Positions 23,538 to 34,550 of a DNA stretch of 64,000 nucleotides are shown piece after piece. Location of the stretch: assembly GCA_910575155.1 (NCBI GenBank), contig CAJTDX010000008.1, forward strand, positions 24,811 to 88,810, read 5' to 3'. This DNA is from Lachnospiraceae bacterium (GTDB taxonomy: Bacteria; Bacillota; Clostridia; Lachnospirales; Lachnospiraceae). Positions within the stretch are counted from its first letter, which is position 1, and each line of letters begins with the position of its first letter. The notes beneath the pieces were generated by a model. That model did no database searches, was not told the origin of the DNA, and saw only the letters and a list, made by a program, of their open reading frames with translations. Made by a program: the position numbers and the translations under genes.

Positions 23538-24384
23538 CGATATTACCATGACATTAAATGCAGATGATTTGATTTTTATGGCGCTGCGCGAAGATATTTC
23601 CAGTGAGGATGTAACTACGAATGCAGTTATGCCCCAAAAGCAGGACGGCGAGGCGCAATTAATCTGCAAACAGGACGGCGTTCTTGCGGGTCTGTTTGTA
23701 TTTCAGAGGGTATTTGAACTTTTGGACCAGGATATTCAGGTGGAATTTTTCTTTACAGACGGAGATCAGGTAAAGAAAGGGACGCTGCTGGGAACGGTCA
23801 GAGGCGATATCCGCGCAATTTTATCAGGAGAGCGGACCGCTTTGAATTATCTTCAGCGGATGAGCGGAATCGCCACTTATACCAGCGCGATTGCGGAATT
23901 GTTAAAGGGAAGTAAGGTAAAACTGCTGGATACCAGAAAAACTACGCCCAATAACCGGATTTTCGAAAAGTATGCGGTAAAGACGGGCGGCGGATGTAAC
24001 CATCGTTACAATCTGTCCGACGGAGTATTGTTGAAAGACAATCATATCGGGGCGGCAGGCGGAGTAAAGAGCGCGGTGCAGATGGCAAAAGATTATGCGC
24101 CTTTTGTCCGTAAGATTGAAATTGAATGCGAAACTGTGGAGATGGTACGGGAGGCAGTGGAAGCCGGGGCTGATATTATTATGCTGGACAATATGAACGT
24201 GGATCAGATGCAGCGGGCAATTGCATGTATTGACGGCAGGGCAGAGATTGAGATTTCCGGAAATGTAACCAGGGAAAATATCGAACATTATATTTCTCTG
24301 GGGGTAGATTATATTTCCAGCGGGGCGTTGACGCATTCGGCGCCGATTATGGATATTTCCCTGAAGAACCTTCATATTTTATAA
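23530..24384 (+). CDS. nadC: Nicotinate-nucleotide pyrophosphorylase (carboxylating), quinolinate phosphoribosyltransferase
   Basis: A 284-residue enzyme converting quinolinate and PRPP to nicotinate mononucleotide. Visible are the ERTALNYLQRMSGIAT segment, DTRKTTPNNR, KTGGGCNHRYNLSDGVLLKDNHIGAAGG and IEIECETVEM, all typical of the family. The start overlaps the nadB end (GAGCATGAATAACG), so the two are translationally coupled. Length is normal. Confidence 0.96.
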   Translation: MNNDITMTLNADDLIFMALREDISSEDVTTNAVMPQKQDGEAQLICKQDGVLAGLFVFQRVFELLDQDIQVEFFFTDGDQVKKGTLLGTVRGDIRAILSGERTALNYLQRMSGIATYTSAIAELLKGSKVKLLDTRKTTPNNRIFEKYAVKTGGGCNHRYNLSDGVLLKDNHIGAAGGVKSAVQMAKDYAPFVRKIEIECETVEMVREAVEAGADIIMLDNMNVDQMQRAIACIDGRAEIEISGNVTRENIEHYISLGVDYISSGALTHSAPIMDISLKNLHIL

Positions 24385-24415
24385 TACGACAAAAGTGAAA
24401 GAAAGGAGATTGCCG

Positions 24416-24898
24416 ATGATAGATTATGAGGAAAGTAAATTTGGCAAAGCGGCGGAAGAAAATTTCCGTAAGGGTTACAATTGCGCCCAGGCAGTATTTC
24501 TTGCATTTCAGGAATTATACGATATGGATGAAGTGACTGCGGCAAAGCTTAGTTCTTCTTTTGGCGGAGGTATGGGAAGGCTCAGAGAGGTCTGCGGCGC
24601 GGTCAGCGGAATGTTTATGGCGGCAGGCGTGTTGTATGGTTATGATACCCCTGGGGCAAATCAGGAGAAGTCAGATCATTACAAACGGATTCAGGAGCTT
24701 GCCAAAGCGTATGAATCAGAAAACGGTTCTATCGTGTGCAGAGAATTGCTGGGCCTGGATCAGAAGCGGCAGGAGCCGGTACCGGAAAAGCGCACAAATG
24801 AATATTATAAAAAGCGTCCCTGTCCCAAACTGGTGTGCATGGCGGCTGCAATTATGGAAGAATATATTTCAGAGCATCCTCTGCCGCAGGACTGCTGA
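24416..24898 (+). CDS. C_GCAxxG_C_C family protein (putative redox or metal-binding)
   Basis: A 160-residue cysteine-rich protein matching the C_GCAxxG_C_C pattern: Cys in FRKGYNCAQAVF, then REVCGAVSGMFMAAG, VCREL and CPKLVC. The family is thought to bind a metal or cofactor through its cysteines; no reaction is established. The ATG at 24416 follows AAAGGAGATTGCC and is preferred to an upstream in-frame GTG. It is the last gene before a bidirectional terminator. Confidence 0.85.
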   Translation: MIDYEESKFGKAAEENFRKGYNCAQAVFLAFQELYDMDEVTAAKLSSSFGGGMGRLREVCGAVSGMFMAAGVLYGYDTPGANQEKSDHYKRIQELAKAYESENGSIVCRELLGLDQKRQEPVPEKRTNEYYKKRPCPKLVCMAAAIMEEYISEHPLPQDC

Positions 24899-24912
24899 TC
24901 TTTTAAGGCAAC

Positions 24913-24952
24913 AAAAAAGGAAACCAACATGACGGTATTGGTTTCCTTTTTT
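24913..24952. terminator. Bidirectional terminator between nad genes and rpsT
   Basis: A perfect stem of about 15 bp (AAAAAAGGAAACCAA/TTGGTTTCCTTTTTT) with a 10-nt loop is A-rich on the left and T-rich on the right. It can end the plus-strand nad unit and the converging minus-strand rpsT. Confidence 0.9.
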
Positions 24953-24966
24953 TATTATGAAAATAA

Positions 24967-25230
24967 CTAAGCAAGCGCGTTGACTAATTTAGTCAGACGT
25001 GAAATCTTTCTTCCGGCAGTGTTCTTATGATAAACACCCTTGGAAGTAGCCTTGCTGATTTCAGAAATAGCAGCTTTTAACGCTGTCTGCGCCGCTTCCT
25101 TATCATTTGCTGTAATAGCAGCTTCTACCTTCTTAACAGAAGTCTTAACAGCAGACTTGATGGATTTGTTGCGGGCGGTTCTGATCTGAGTTACTAAAAT
25201 TCTCTTTTTTGCAGATTTGATGTTAGCCAA
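24967..25230 (-). CDS. rpsT: 30S ribosomal protein S20
   Basis: An 87-residue basic helical protein starting ANIKSAKKR and containing RNKSIKSAVKT and GVYHKNTAGRKISRL, typical of S20, which binds 16S rRNA. The start is a TTG at 25228-25230, eight bases after GGAGG; the ATG five codons upstream overlaps the ribosome binding site and is rejected. A TTG start is also used by E. coli rpsT, where it is part of autogenous control. It has its own sigma-A promoter. Confidence 0.95.
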   Translation of the reverse strand: MANIKSAKKRILVTQIRTARNKSIKSAVKTSVKKVEAAITANDKEAAQTALKAAISEISKATSKGVYHKNTAGRKISRLTKLVNALA

Positions 25231-25364
25231 TTCGTACACCTCCAATATAAATGATATAATTCACGGCAATCCAATTGACTGTTCTGCGGAAAAGGACTGC
25301 GCTGCGTTCTATGGTTGTTTCATTAAAGCCGGACACGGACGATTCAATGAAAACATACTAATAT

Positions 25365-25393
25365 AGTGTAGTCCCAATTTTTATTTCTGTCAA
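25365..25393 (-). promoter_or_regulatory. Sigma-A promoter of rpsT
   Basis: On the minus strand a perfect TTGACA (25393-25388), 17 bases, TACACT (25370-25365). It gives a leader of about 130 nt before the TTG start, room for translational autoregulation. Confidence 0.7.
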
Positions 25394-25487
25394 TACATAT
25401 TTTGCTTTTTTTTGCAGAAAATAGAGTAAAAGAGCTGCTGAACACGGTGGGAACAGCAGAGTAAAAGACGCTTTTGGAGGGATAACT

Positions 25488-26438
25488 ATGAGTCAGTTTC
25501 AGGTGAGGACCGATCTGGCGCTGGAAACCAGAGAGAAATTTGAAGAAGATAATGTGGAAGTAAAAGGTGTCCGGGTAGAAGAAGAATACCGAAAAGACAA
25601 TGAGATAAAGATTACCACAATGGTGATTGAAACGGAAAATGGAGCCAAAGCGATGGGGAAGCCCAAGGGTACGTATATTACCATGGAGGCGGAAAACATG
25701 GATTGCCAGGATGAGGATTATCACCGGGAAATTTCCATGGAGCTGGCAAAACTTATAAAAAAATTGCTGCCGGATAAAAAGGAACCTCTGTCTGTTCTGG
25801 TTGCGGGGCTGGGCAACCGCGAGGTAACGCCCGATGCACTTGGCCCAAGGGTGGTGGATAATCTTCTGATTACCCGTCATGTCCTGAAAGAATTTGGCAA
25901 ATATGCATTTGGAGAAGAGGAAGTAAACGCAGTCAGCGGAATTGTGCCCGGCGTTATGGCGCAGACGGGCATGGAGAGCCAGGAGATTATCCGTGGAGTC
26001 ATCGAGGAGACAAGTCCCGATGTCATGATTGCCATTGATGCGCTGGCAGCCCGGAGTACCAGGCGTCTGAGCCGTACGATACAGATTACAGATACCGGGA
26101 TTAATCCAGGCTCTGGCGTGGGAAATCACCGGCATGGCCTCTCCAGGGCAACCGTAGGCATTCCTGTGATTGCCATCGGCGTGCCTACGGTAGTGGACGC
26201 GGCCACCATAGTCAGCGATACCATGCAGACATTGATTCATGCGATGGAAGAAAACAGTCATCTGAACACCCTGAGTACGGGACTGAACGCGCTGAACGAC
26301 ATGGAAAAATATGAATTAATCCGGGAACTTTTATCTCCGCAGTTAAACACAATGTTTGTGACGCCAAAAGATATTGACGAGTCGATTAAGCGTCTGAGCT
26401 ATACGCTGTCAGAAGGATTAAATATAGCGTTTGCATAA
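25488..26438 (+). CDS. gpr: Germination protease GPR (spore SASP-degrading protease)
   Basis: A 316-residue zymogen made in the forespore that degrades small acid-soluble spore proteins at germination. The N-terminus holds VRTDLALE, resembling the SASP-type self-cleavage site that removes the propeptide. The core contains VAGLGNREVTPDALGPRV and AIDALAARSTRRLSRTIQ followed by TDTGINPGSGVGNHR, with the acidic residues thought to be catalytic. Start ATG after TTGGAGGGATAACT. It precedes spoIIP, the normal order in spore-formers, and marks the host as sporulating. Confidence 0.97.
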   Translation: MSQFQVRTDLALETREKFEEDNVEVKGVRVEEEYRKDNEIKITTMVIETENGAKAMGKPKGTYITMEAENMDCQDEDYHREISMELAKLIKKLLPDKKEPLSVLVAGLGNREVTPDALGPRVVDNLLITRHVLKEFGKYAFGEEEVNAVSGIVPGVMAQTGMESQEIIRGVIEETSPDVMIAIDALAARSTRRLSRTIQITDTGINPGSGVGNHRHGLSRATVGIPVIAIGVPTVVDAATIVSDTMQTLIHAMEENSHLNTLSTGLNALNDMEKYELIRELLSPQLNTMFVTPKDIDESIKRLSYTLSEGLNIAFA

Positions 26439-26507
26439 AATTTTTCGTACAGGCATATACTTAACTGTTCGAATTTATTTAAAACCATAATAACAGGACA
26501 GATTAAG

Positions 26508-27782
26508 ATGAGATTGGGGAAAGCGTTGGTAAGGAAAAAAAAGAGAGCGGGAAGATATATACAATGGACGTTGGGCGCAGTCAGCGTGCTCTTTGTCATT
26601 GTCTGTTATCAAAATATGGCATTCACCCAAAATGCTCCGGCAATGAGCCAGATCTTGAATTATCTGAAAGAAGAGACGGCGGTTTCGGCATGGAGGAATT
26701 GCATGCCTGTGATGCTTCGGGAAGAGGAGGAACAATCTTTTTCCCTGGATCATTTTTTGCAGAATAAGCTGGAGGAATTTTACCCGGTTTATGCTTTCAG
26801 CGGGACACTGACGGAGTATAACACGCAGATCGAAAGCGATCTGACCTGCGGTATGCTGGAAGAAAATCAGCAGGAAAGCCAGAAGGAACAGAAAAATCAG
26901 AAAGAGGAAAGCGGACAGAAAGAAGAAAAGCAGGAGAAAAAGCAAAACAGGAAAAAGCAAAGTAAGGAAAAACAGGAAGTAGCCGCCAAAGAACCGGAAG
27001 CAAAAAATGAAAGCGGAAAAGCTGTGGAAATTTCCAGAGAAAAATTAAATGATTTCGATTATCTGGTGCAAAATTTTTATCAGATTGACCGTACGACTAC
27101 CATTGACGGCAGTGAATTAAACGCTCAGGAAATGCTGTCTAAGGATATGACGCTTAAGACCGGCAAAGATCAGGTACAGATTTTGATTTATCATACCCAT
27201 TCGCAGGAAGGGTATGCAGATTCTGCGCCGGGAGATCCAAACGCCAGCGTGATGGCGCTGGGAGAACGTCTGACCCAGCTTCTGAAAGAGGAATATGGAT
27301 TTAACGTAATGCATCATATGGGAGAATATGATGTAAAGGACCGGGATAACGCCTATTCTTATTCAGGGCCGGCGCTGGAGCAGATTCTGGCGGAAAATCC
27401 CAGTATAGAAGTTGTGATTGACCTGCACCGGGACGGGGTTCCGGAGACGGCGCATCTGGTCTCAGAGGTAAACGGGAAACAGACGGCGCAGATTATGTTT
27501 TTTAACGGGCTGAGCCGCACCACGGCCAATGGGGATATTGCCTACCTGGCGAATCCAAACCGCGCGGATAACCTTGCCTTTTCTTTTCAGATGAAATTGG
27601 CGGCGGAAGAATATTATCCCGGTTTTGCCCGCGCCACCTATCTGAAAGGGTATCGTTATAATCTGCATTACCGTCCCAAAAGCCTGCTGGTGGAAGTGGG
27701 GGCGCAGACTAATACATTAGAGGAGGCAATGAACGCCATGGAGCCGCTGGCTGATCTTTTACATAAGGTGTTGTCACCCTGA
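26508..27782 (+). CDS. spoIIP: Stage II sporulation protein P
   Basis: A 424-residue membrane-anchored peptidoglycan hydrolase for engulfment, acting with SpoIID and SpoIIM. One transmembrane segment lies at about 19-40 (WTLGAVSVLFVIVCYQNMAF). A very low-complexity linker rich in Gln, Lys and Glu covers about 125-165. The C-terminal SpoIIP amidase domain shows ILIYHTHSQEGY, VIDLHRDGV and RYNLHYRPKSLLVEVGAQTNT, with the expected His and Glu residues. The ribosome binding site is weak (AGGACAGATTAAG). Follows gpr by 69 bases. Confidence 0.94.
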   Translation: MRLGKALVRKKKRAGRYIQWTLGAVSVLFVIVCYQNMAFTQNAPAMSQILNYLKEETAVSAWRNCMPVMLREEEEQSFSLDHFLQNKLEEFYPVYAFSGTLTEYNTQIESDLTCGMLEENQQESQKEQKNQKEESGQKEEKQEKKQNRKKQSKEKQEVAAKEPEAKNESGKAVEISREKLNDFDYLVQNFYQIDRTTTIDGSELNAQEMLSKDMTLKTGKDQVQILIYHTHSQEGYADSAPGDPNASVMALGERLTQLLKEEYGFNVMHHMGEYDVKDRDNAYSYSGPALEQILAENPSIEVVIDLHRDGVPETAHLVSEVNGKQTAQIMFFNGLSRTTANGDIAYLANPNRADNLAFSFQMKLAAEEYYPGFARATYLKGYRYNLHYRPKSLLVEVGAQTNTLEEAMNAMEPLADLLHKVLSP

Positions 27783-27800
27783 CGAAGGAAGGTGCCTGGA

Positions 27801-28694
27801 ATGGAGGAAAACAAAGGAAGAAGTACCCGGATTCTGGAATGGGACGAATTGATAAAGAAAAGCCGCAGTCCCAAAGAAGAACTGCTGATGCAGTCCGTAT
27901 ACCGGCTGGAGCCTGCTTATTGGGTGGGCGTGAAACTGTTAGAGGATAGCCTGTATGGAGCTTTTTGTTTCCACAGAGGGACAGACGTCAAGAGGAGAGT
28001 GGCAAGCGCGGCCTTTTTGCTGGATGAGCAGGCATTTCTGCTGGTAATCATAAAAGACGAGAACGATGTGCTCCATCATCTGACTGAAATTCCCGCAGAT
28101 GCGGCAGAAATGCAAGACCGGCTGGAATCCGTTTTTGAGGGGATTCTCAAACACGCGAAGCAGAAAGTAGAAGAAATGGAAAAATATCTGATTGATATGG
28201 AGCAGGAAATTGTGGGAGGCAGAATCAGCCGAAACCGGAACCGCTCCATTTTTGAGTGTAAACGTCTGCTTACGGTGTGGAAAAATGATTATATGCAGTT
28301 TTTGAATATGATAGAAGGCATCAATGGACTGGAAGAAAAGAAAAAAGACACGCAGAAGAAAATTTTAAATGAAGAAGCGGCGTGTTATTTTCGGATTTAT
28401 GAAAATAAGCTCAGACATCTGACCGAGGAAAACCAGTTTCTCTATGAGGAGCTTGTCCATATCAGGGAGGCTTTGGACGCCGCTCTTTCCTATGAGCAGA
28501 ACCGGATTATGAAATTGTTTACCACCGTGACGACGATTTTTATGCCATTGTCTCTGATCGCAGGCTGGTACGGCATGAATTTCGAGGGAATGCCGGAACT
28601 GCAGTGGAAGTACGGTTATGGATTCGTGTCCCTGTTAAGCATCCTGGTAGTAGTGGCGTGTTTCTGGTTTTTCCGCAAAAAGAAGCTTTTTTAA
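27801..28694 (+). CDS. CorA-family divalent metal transporter
   Basis: A 297-residue protein with the CorA layout: a cytoplasmic mostly helical N-terminal region with a long helix (about 110-220), then two C-terminal transmembrane helices. The signature YGMNFEGMPEL sits between them as the pore-loop GMN motif, and the C-terminus is basic (FRKKKLF). It likely carries Mg2+ or another divalent cation. The ATG at 27801 follows AGGAAGG with 8-base spacing; an in-frame GTG nine bases earlier is not favoured. It is 18 bases after spoIIP. Confidence 0.9.
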   Translation: MEENKGRSTRILEWDELIKKSRSPKEELLMQSVYRLEPAYWVGVKLLEDSLYGAFCFHRGTDVKRRVASAAFLLDEQAFLLVIIKDENDVLHHLTEIPADAAEMQDRLESVFEGILKHAKQKVEEMEKYLIDMEQEIVGGRISRNRNRSIFECKRLLTVWKNDYMQFLNMIEGINGLEEKKKDTQKKILNEEAACYFRIYENKLRHLTEENQFLYEELVHIREALDAALSYEQNRIMKLFTTVTTIFMPLSLIAGWYGMNFEGMPELQWKYGYGFVSLLSILVVVACFWFFRKKKLF

Positions 28695-28738
28695 AGCGGG
28701 GATTTTTATAAACTTTTTATTAAATCTGCAATTGTGTA

Positions 28739-28767
28739 TTGACAAAGAAAAAAAGGAGTGCTACATT
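28739..28767 (+). promoter_or_regulatory. Sigma-A promoter of groESL
   Basis: A perfect TTGACA (28739-28744), 17 bases, TACATT (28762-28767), immediately upstream of the CIRCE element. Confidence 0.8.
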
Positions 28768-28783
28768 TATGTACATAAAGTTG

Positions 28784-28810
28784 TTAGCACTCGATAAAAA
28801 GGAGTGCTAA
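28784..28810 (+). promoter_or_regulatory. CIRCE operator (HrcA binding site)
   Basis: TTAGCACTC, 9 bases, GAGTGCTAA: a perfect CIRCE inverted repeat. HrcA represses groESL here until heat or unfolded protein titrates GroEL. A further GAGTGCTA half-site lies in the promoter spacer at 28756-28763. Confidence 0.97.
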
Positions 28811-28821
28811 TAGCGGTCTGA

Positions 28822-29199
<378 letters not shown>

Positions 29200-29202
29200 T
29201 AG

Positions 29203-30852
<1,650 letters not shown>

Positions 30853-30873
30853 GTCAGAAATTTCATCTATAAT

Positions 30874-30919
30874 AAACAATCGTGGCAGTGAAAACGCTGC
30901 TGCGATTGTTTTTTTGTTT
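30874..30919 (+). terminator. Terminator of groESL
   Basis: A stem of AAACAATCG paired with CGATTGTTT, with an inner GCAG/CTGC stem, is followed by a run of T (TTTTTTTGTTTTC). It begins about 22 bases after the groEL stop. Confidence 0.88.
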
Positions 30920-31154
30920 TCTATAAGAAAGACATAAGTCATTGTAGTGTACCAGGTTTTGTGATAGAATAAACTTTAACGGGCTGACGGGAAAAAGAGC
31001 GTGGTTTTCAAAAGCAAGATTTTTTCTTGACAGTTTCAGCTTTATACCATAGAATTAATAAGTAAAAGGATTAGGTGTTTTGAAAAATTATAGTATGCTG
31101 CAGGTTTAAACATCAAATAATATTTAATATATGATTTAGGGAGGACTTACAGGT
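30920..31154. other. Intergenic region between groEL terminator and Hpt gene
   Basis: With the terminator this gap is about 300 bases. It holds a moderate promoter, TTGTAG (30942-30947), 17 bases, TAGAAT (30965-30970), facing the Hpt gene 185 bases downstream, then an AT-rich leader of unknown role. No coding frame or RNA gene is recognised. Confidence 0.4.
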
Positions 31155-31511
31155 ATGAATCAGGAAATAAAAGAGCAAATGAGAGAGGCAGGAGTAAATA
31201 TTGAGGGGGCGTTGGAGAGGCTGATGAATAACGAGGGTCTCTATGAGCGTCTGCTGGGCAAATTCAAGGCGGATAAGAATTATCAGGGACTGGTGGACGC
31301 CATCGGGGAGAAGCGTTATGAAGATGCGTTTAACTGTGCGCACGCATTAAAAGGAGTCGCCGGAAATCTTGGACTGGACAGCCTGATGGAGGCGGACGTG
31401 GTGATTGTGGAGAAGCTGCGCGCCAACACAACGGACGGTCTGGATGAGGATGTAAAAGCGCTGACGGAGACTTACGATAACATTATGCGTGCGATAGAGA
31501 CATTGGGCTGA
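31155..31511 (+). CDS. Stand-alone histidine phosphotransfer (Hpt) protein
   Basis: A 118-residue four-helix protein with the phospho-acceptor motif AHALKGVAGNLGLDSL, the histidine in AHALKG. Hpt proteins relay phosphate between the receiver of a hybrid kinase and a response regulator. It has no receiver or kinase domain and no partner next to it, but two hybrid kinases without Hpt domains are encoded at 19683 and 41143 in this window. GGGAGG lies about 10 bases before the ATG. Confidence 0.88.
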   Translation: MNQEIKEQMREAGVNIEGALERLMNNEGLYERLLGKFKADKNYQGLVDAIGEKRYEDAFNCAHALKGVAGNLGLDSLMEADVVIVEKLRANTTDGLDEDVKALTETYDNIMRAIETLG

Positions 31512-31537
31512 AAACAAGCAGAAGGAGGTTTGACCTG

Positions 31538-32404
31538 GTGGGAAAAATTGCAGTAATAACGGACAGTAACAGCGGGATTACGCAGGATCAGGCGAAAGAA
31601 TACGGAGTACATGTGCTGCCGATGCCTTTTTTTATAGATGACGAGACGTATTTTGAAGATATTGACCTGACGCAGGAGCAGTTTTATGAAAAGCTGGAAG
31701 GCAAGTCCAATATCTCCACTTCTATGCCGTCCGTAGGTTCTGTGACGGAATTATGGGACAATTTATTAAAGGAATATGATGAGATTGTGCATATTCCGAT
31801 GTCCAGCGGGCTCAGCAGTTCCTGTGAGACAGCGCTTATGCTGTCCAGGGAATACGAAGGCAGAGTGCAGGTAGTCAATAACCAGCGGATTTCTGTAACC
31901 CAGAAGCAGAGCGTGATGGATGCTCTGGAACTGGTGAAGCAGGGGAAAGATGCCGCACAGATCAGAGAATATCTGGAACAGGTGAAATATGATTCCAGTA
32001 TTTATATTATGGTGGATACCTTGTATTATCTGAAAAAAGGCGGCCGTATTACGGCGGCAGCCGCAGCGCTGGGAACGCTGCTGAAGTTAAAACCGGTCCT
32101 TCAGATTCAGGGTGAGAAGCTGGATGCGTTTGCCAAGGCAAGAACGGTAAAACAGGCCAGAACCATTATGATCGACGCTGTGAAAAATGATTTTGCAAAG
32201 CGTTTTGGAGATGAATCAGGCAAGAATATGCACCTTTTTGTGGCGTATACCAGGGACCGGGAAACAGCTCTGGACTTTAAGCGGCAGATTGAGGAAGCAT
32301 TTCCGGGACAGGCTGTTGAGCTGACCGATCCCTTATCCCTGAGCGTGGCCTGTCATATTGGTCCGGGAGCGCTTGCCGTTGCATGTTCCAAACGAATTGA
32401 TTAA
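31538..32404 (+). CDS. DegV family fatty-acid-binding protein
   Basis: A 288-residue cytoplasmic protein of the DegV (FakB-like) family, which binds fatty acids and can serve as their carrier for phosphorylation by FakA. It starts GKIAVITDSNSGIT and has the conserved STSMPSVG motif (about 59-66) and MSSGLSSSC. The start is GTG after GAAGGAGGTTTGACCT. It follows the Hpt gene by 26 bases; no FakA homologue is nearby, so the role stays general. Confidence 0.9.
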   Translation: MGKIAVITDSNSGITQDQAKEYGVHVLPMPFFIDDETYFEDIDLTQEQFYEKLEGKSNISTSMPSVGSVTELWDNLLKEYDEIVHIPMSSGLSSSCETALMLSREYEGRVQVVNNQRISVTQKQSVMDALELVKQGKDAAQIREYLEQVKYDSSIYIMVDTLYYLKKGGRITAAAAALGTLLKLKPVLQIQGEKLDAFAKARTVKQARTIMIDAVKNDFAKRFGDESGKNMHLFVAYTRDRETALDFKRQIEEAFPGQAVELTDPLSLSVACHIGPGALAVACSKRID

Positions 32405-32564
32405 TTTTGCGGAAAAAATATGCAAAGCAGAACATTTTGTGAGAGCCGGACAGTGAAGGAACTAATAACCCATATGCATAGCAAAGCGGCTGCCGTGCCA
32501 GTAATAATTTGTGCGGCAGTCCTTTCTATGAAGGTGTCAGAAAGATAAAGGAGGAACTGTTGAA

Positions 32565-33839
32565 ATGGTAAAGGCAATAGTCGGAGCGAACTGGGGCGAT
32601 GAAGGAAAAGGTAAGATTACCGATATGATGGCGAAGGAAGCAGACATTATTGTACGCTTTCAGGGAGGCGCCAATGCAGGACATACGATTGTGAATGATT
32701 ATGGAAAGTTTGCACTGCATACGCTTCCCAGCGGCGTGTTCTACGGACATACGACGAGTATCATCGGAAATGGCGTGGCATTGAATATTCCGGTTCTCTT
32801 CCAGGAGGTGCAGTCAATTGTGGAAAGAGGGGTTCCGAAACCAAAGATTTTGGTGTCTGACCGTGCGCAGATGGTTATGTCCTACCACATACTTTTTGAC
32901 CAGTACGAGGAAGAGCGTCTGGGAGGCAAATCTTTTGGTTCCACAAAATCCGGAATTGCACCATTTTATTCGGATAAATATGCGAAAATCGGTTTTCAGG
33001 TCAGTGAACTGTTTGATGAGGATGCCCTGAGAGAAAAAACGAAAAGCATCTGCGAGACGAAGAATGTGCTGCTGGAACATTTGTATCATAAACCGCTGCT
33101 GCATCCGCAGGACCTTATGAAAGAACTGAAAGAGTACCGTGACATGGTAGAGCCGTATGTCTGCGATACTTCGGCCTATTTGTGGAATGCCATTCAGGAC
33201 GGAAAAAATATTCTTCTGGAAGGTCAGTTGGGATCTCTGAAAGATCCGGATCATGGCATTTACCCAATGGTGACGTCTTCTTCCACGCTGGCCGCTTACG
33301 GGGCTATTGGCGCAGGAATACCGCCTTATGAAATCGGTAAAATTATCACCGTCTGCAAAGCGTATTCTTCAGCGGTAGGAGCGGGAGCCTTTGTCAGCGA
33401 GATTTTCGGGGAAGAGGCAGACGAGCTCAGACGCAGAGGAGGAGACGGGGGAGAATACGGCGTGACTACGGGCCGTCCCAGACGGATGGGATGGTTTGAC
33501 GTTGTGGCAAGCAAATATGGATGCCGGATTCAGGGAACCACAGACGTGGCGTTTACCGTTTTGGATGTGCTGGGATATCTGGAAGAAATTCCGGTCTGCG
33601 TGGGCTATGAAATAGATGGGGAAGTGACGACAGAATTTCCGCCTACCGCCAGACTTGAGAAGGCAAAACCGGTACTGGAAGTCCTTCCAGGCTGGAATTG
33701 TGATATCAGAGGCATTAAGAGCTATGAAGATTTACCGGAAAACTGCCGTAAATATATTGAGTTTGTAGAGGAAAAAATCGGATTTCCGATTACTATGATT
33801 TCCAATGGACCAGGAAGAGACGATATTATCTATCGGTAA
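32565..33839 (+). CDS. purA: Adenylosuccinate synthetase
   Basis: A 424-residue enzyme joining IMP and aspartate with GTP to form adenylosuccinate, the first step from IMP to AMP. The N-terminus carries GANWGDEGKGKITD and GGANAGHTI; the central GSTKSGIAP and QGTTDVAF segments and the late SNGPGRDDII are typical. AAGGAGGAACTGTTGAA precedes the ATG. Its upstream gap of 160 bases has a short GC-rich hairpin but no recognised riboswitch. A HAD hydrolase follows 26 bases later. Confidence 0.97.
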   Translation: MVKAIVGANWGDEGKGKITDMMAKEADIIVRFQGGANAGHTIVNDYGKFALHTLPSGVFYGHTTSIIGNGVALNIPVLFQEVQSIVERGVPKPKILVSDRAQMVMSYHILFDQYEEERLGGKSFGSTKSGIAPFYSDKYAKIGFQVSELFDEDALREKTKSICETKNVLLEHLYHKPLLHPQDLMKELKEYRDMVEPYVCDTSAYLWNAIQDGKNILLEGQLGSLKDPDHGIYPMVTSSSTLAAYGAIGAGIPPYEIGKIITVCKAYSSAVGAGAFVSEIFGEEADELRRRGGDGGEYGVTTGRPRRMGWFDVVASKYGCRIQGTTDVAFTVLDVLGYLEEIPVCVGYEIDGEVTTEFPPTARLEKAKPVLEVLPGWNCDIRGIKSYEDLPENCRKYIEFVEEKIGFPITMISNGPGRDDIIYR

Positions 33840-33865
33840 GAGGGAAGGAGCAGGATTACAGAACA

Positions 33866-34468
33866 ATGATAAAAAATGTGGTTTTTGATGTGGGAAAAGT
33901 CCTGGTAGATTTTGACTGGCAAGGCCTGTTTGACAGACTTGGGTTTTCGCCGCAAGTATACGATAAAGTTGCAAATGCGACTGTTTTGTCGGAATTATGG
34001 GGTGAATTTGACCGGAGCAGAATGTCTGATGAGGAGATCCTGGAAGGATTTCTCAAAAAAGCGCCCGACTGCGAAGCTGAGATCATGAAGTTCTGGAACA
34101 ATACGGGAAACAGTATCAAACGTTATGATTATGCTTTTGAGTGGATTCGCAGTCTGCAGAAAAAGGGATACGGGGTCTATCTTTTATCCAATTATCCCCG
34201 GAGAGTTTATTCTCAGAGCATCCATGAGCTTGCTTTTGTGGAGGAAGTAAACGGAGCTGTTTTTTCTTATGAGGTGCATTCTGTGAAACCAGAACCAGAA
34301 ATTTATGAGGAACTGATGAAAAAATATCAGTTAAATCCTACCGAATGTGTATTTGTGGATGATAACCGAGAGAATATCATTGCAGCAAATAAACTGGGAA
34401 TGGCCACCATACATTTTCATACAAAATCTCAGGCGGAAGAAGAATTAAAGAGCCTGGGCGTGGAATAG
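33866..34468 (+). CDS. HAD-superfamily hydrolase (subfamily IA)
   Basis: A 200-residue soluble phosphatase-like protein. The nucleophile motif is VFDVGKVLVDFDW, typical of the HAD-IA group with DxG at the second position; LLSNYPRR gives motif II; KPEPEIYEEL the lysine, and FVDDNRENI the last acidic motif. The substrate is unknown. It may share the purA transcript. Homologues include YihX-type sugar phosphatases and epoxide-hydrolase-related proteins. Confidence 0.85.
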   Translation: MIKNVVFDVGKVLVDFDWQGLFDRLGFSPQVYDKVANATVLSELWGEFDRSRMSDEEILEGFLKKAPDCEAEIMKFWNNTGNSIKRYDYAFEWIRSLQKKGYGVYLLSNYPRRVYSQSIHELAFVEEVNGAVFSYEVHSVKPEPEIYEELMKKYQLNPTECVFVDDNRENIIAANKLGMATIHFHTKSQAEEELKSLGVE

Positions 34469-34499
34469 TATTAACATTTTCTGGCTTACATATATGGAA

Positions 34500-34543
34500 G
34501 AACCCGGAACATCTGCAGCATGGCAGGGTTTCCGGGTCTTTTT
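34500..34543. terminator. Terminator after the HAD gene (bidirectional)
   Basis: AACCCGGAA pairs with TTCCGGGT, with T runs on the plus strand (CTTTTT). It lies between the HAD gene and the converging small membrane-protein gene and can end both. Confidence 0.8.
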
Positions 34544-34550
34544 GAGAAAA

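Noticed and set aside
25354-25360. CATACTA as a sigma-G -10 element for gpr
   Set aside because: It fits the -10 pattern, but no matching -35 element is found 17-18 bases upstream, and the site overlaps the rpsT promoter.
32405-32564. Purine riboswitch before purA
   Set aside because: The conserved junction bases and stems are not present; only a short GC-rich hairpin is seen.
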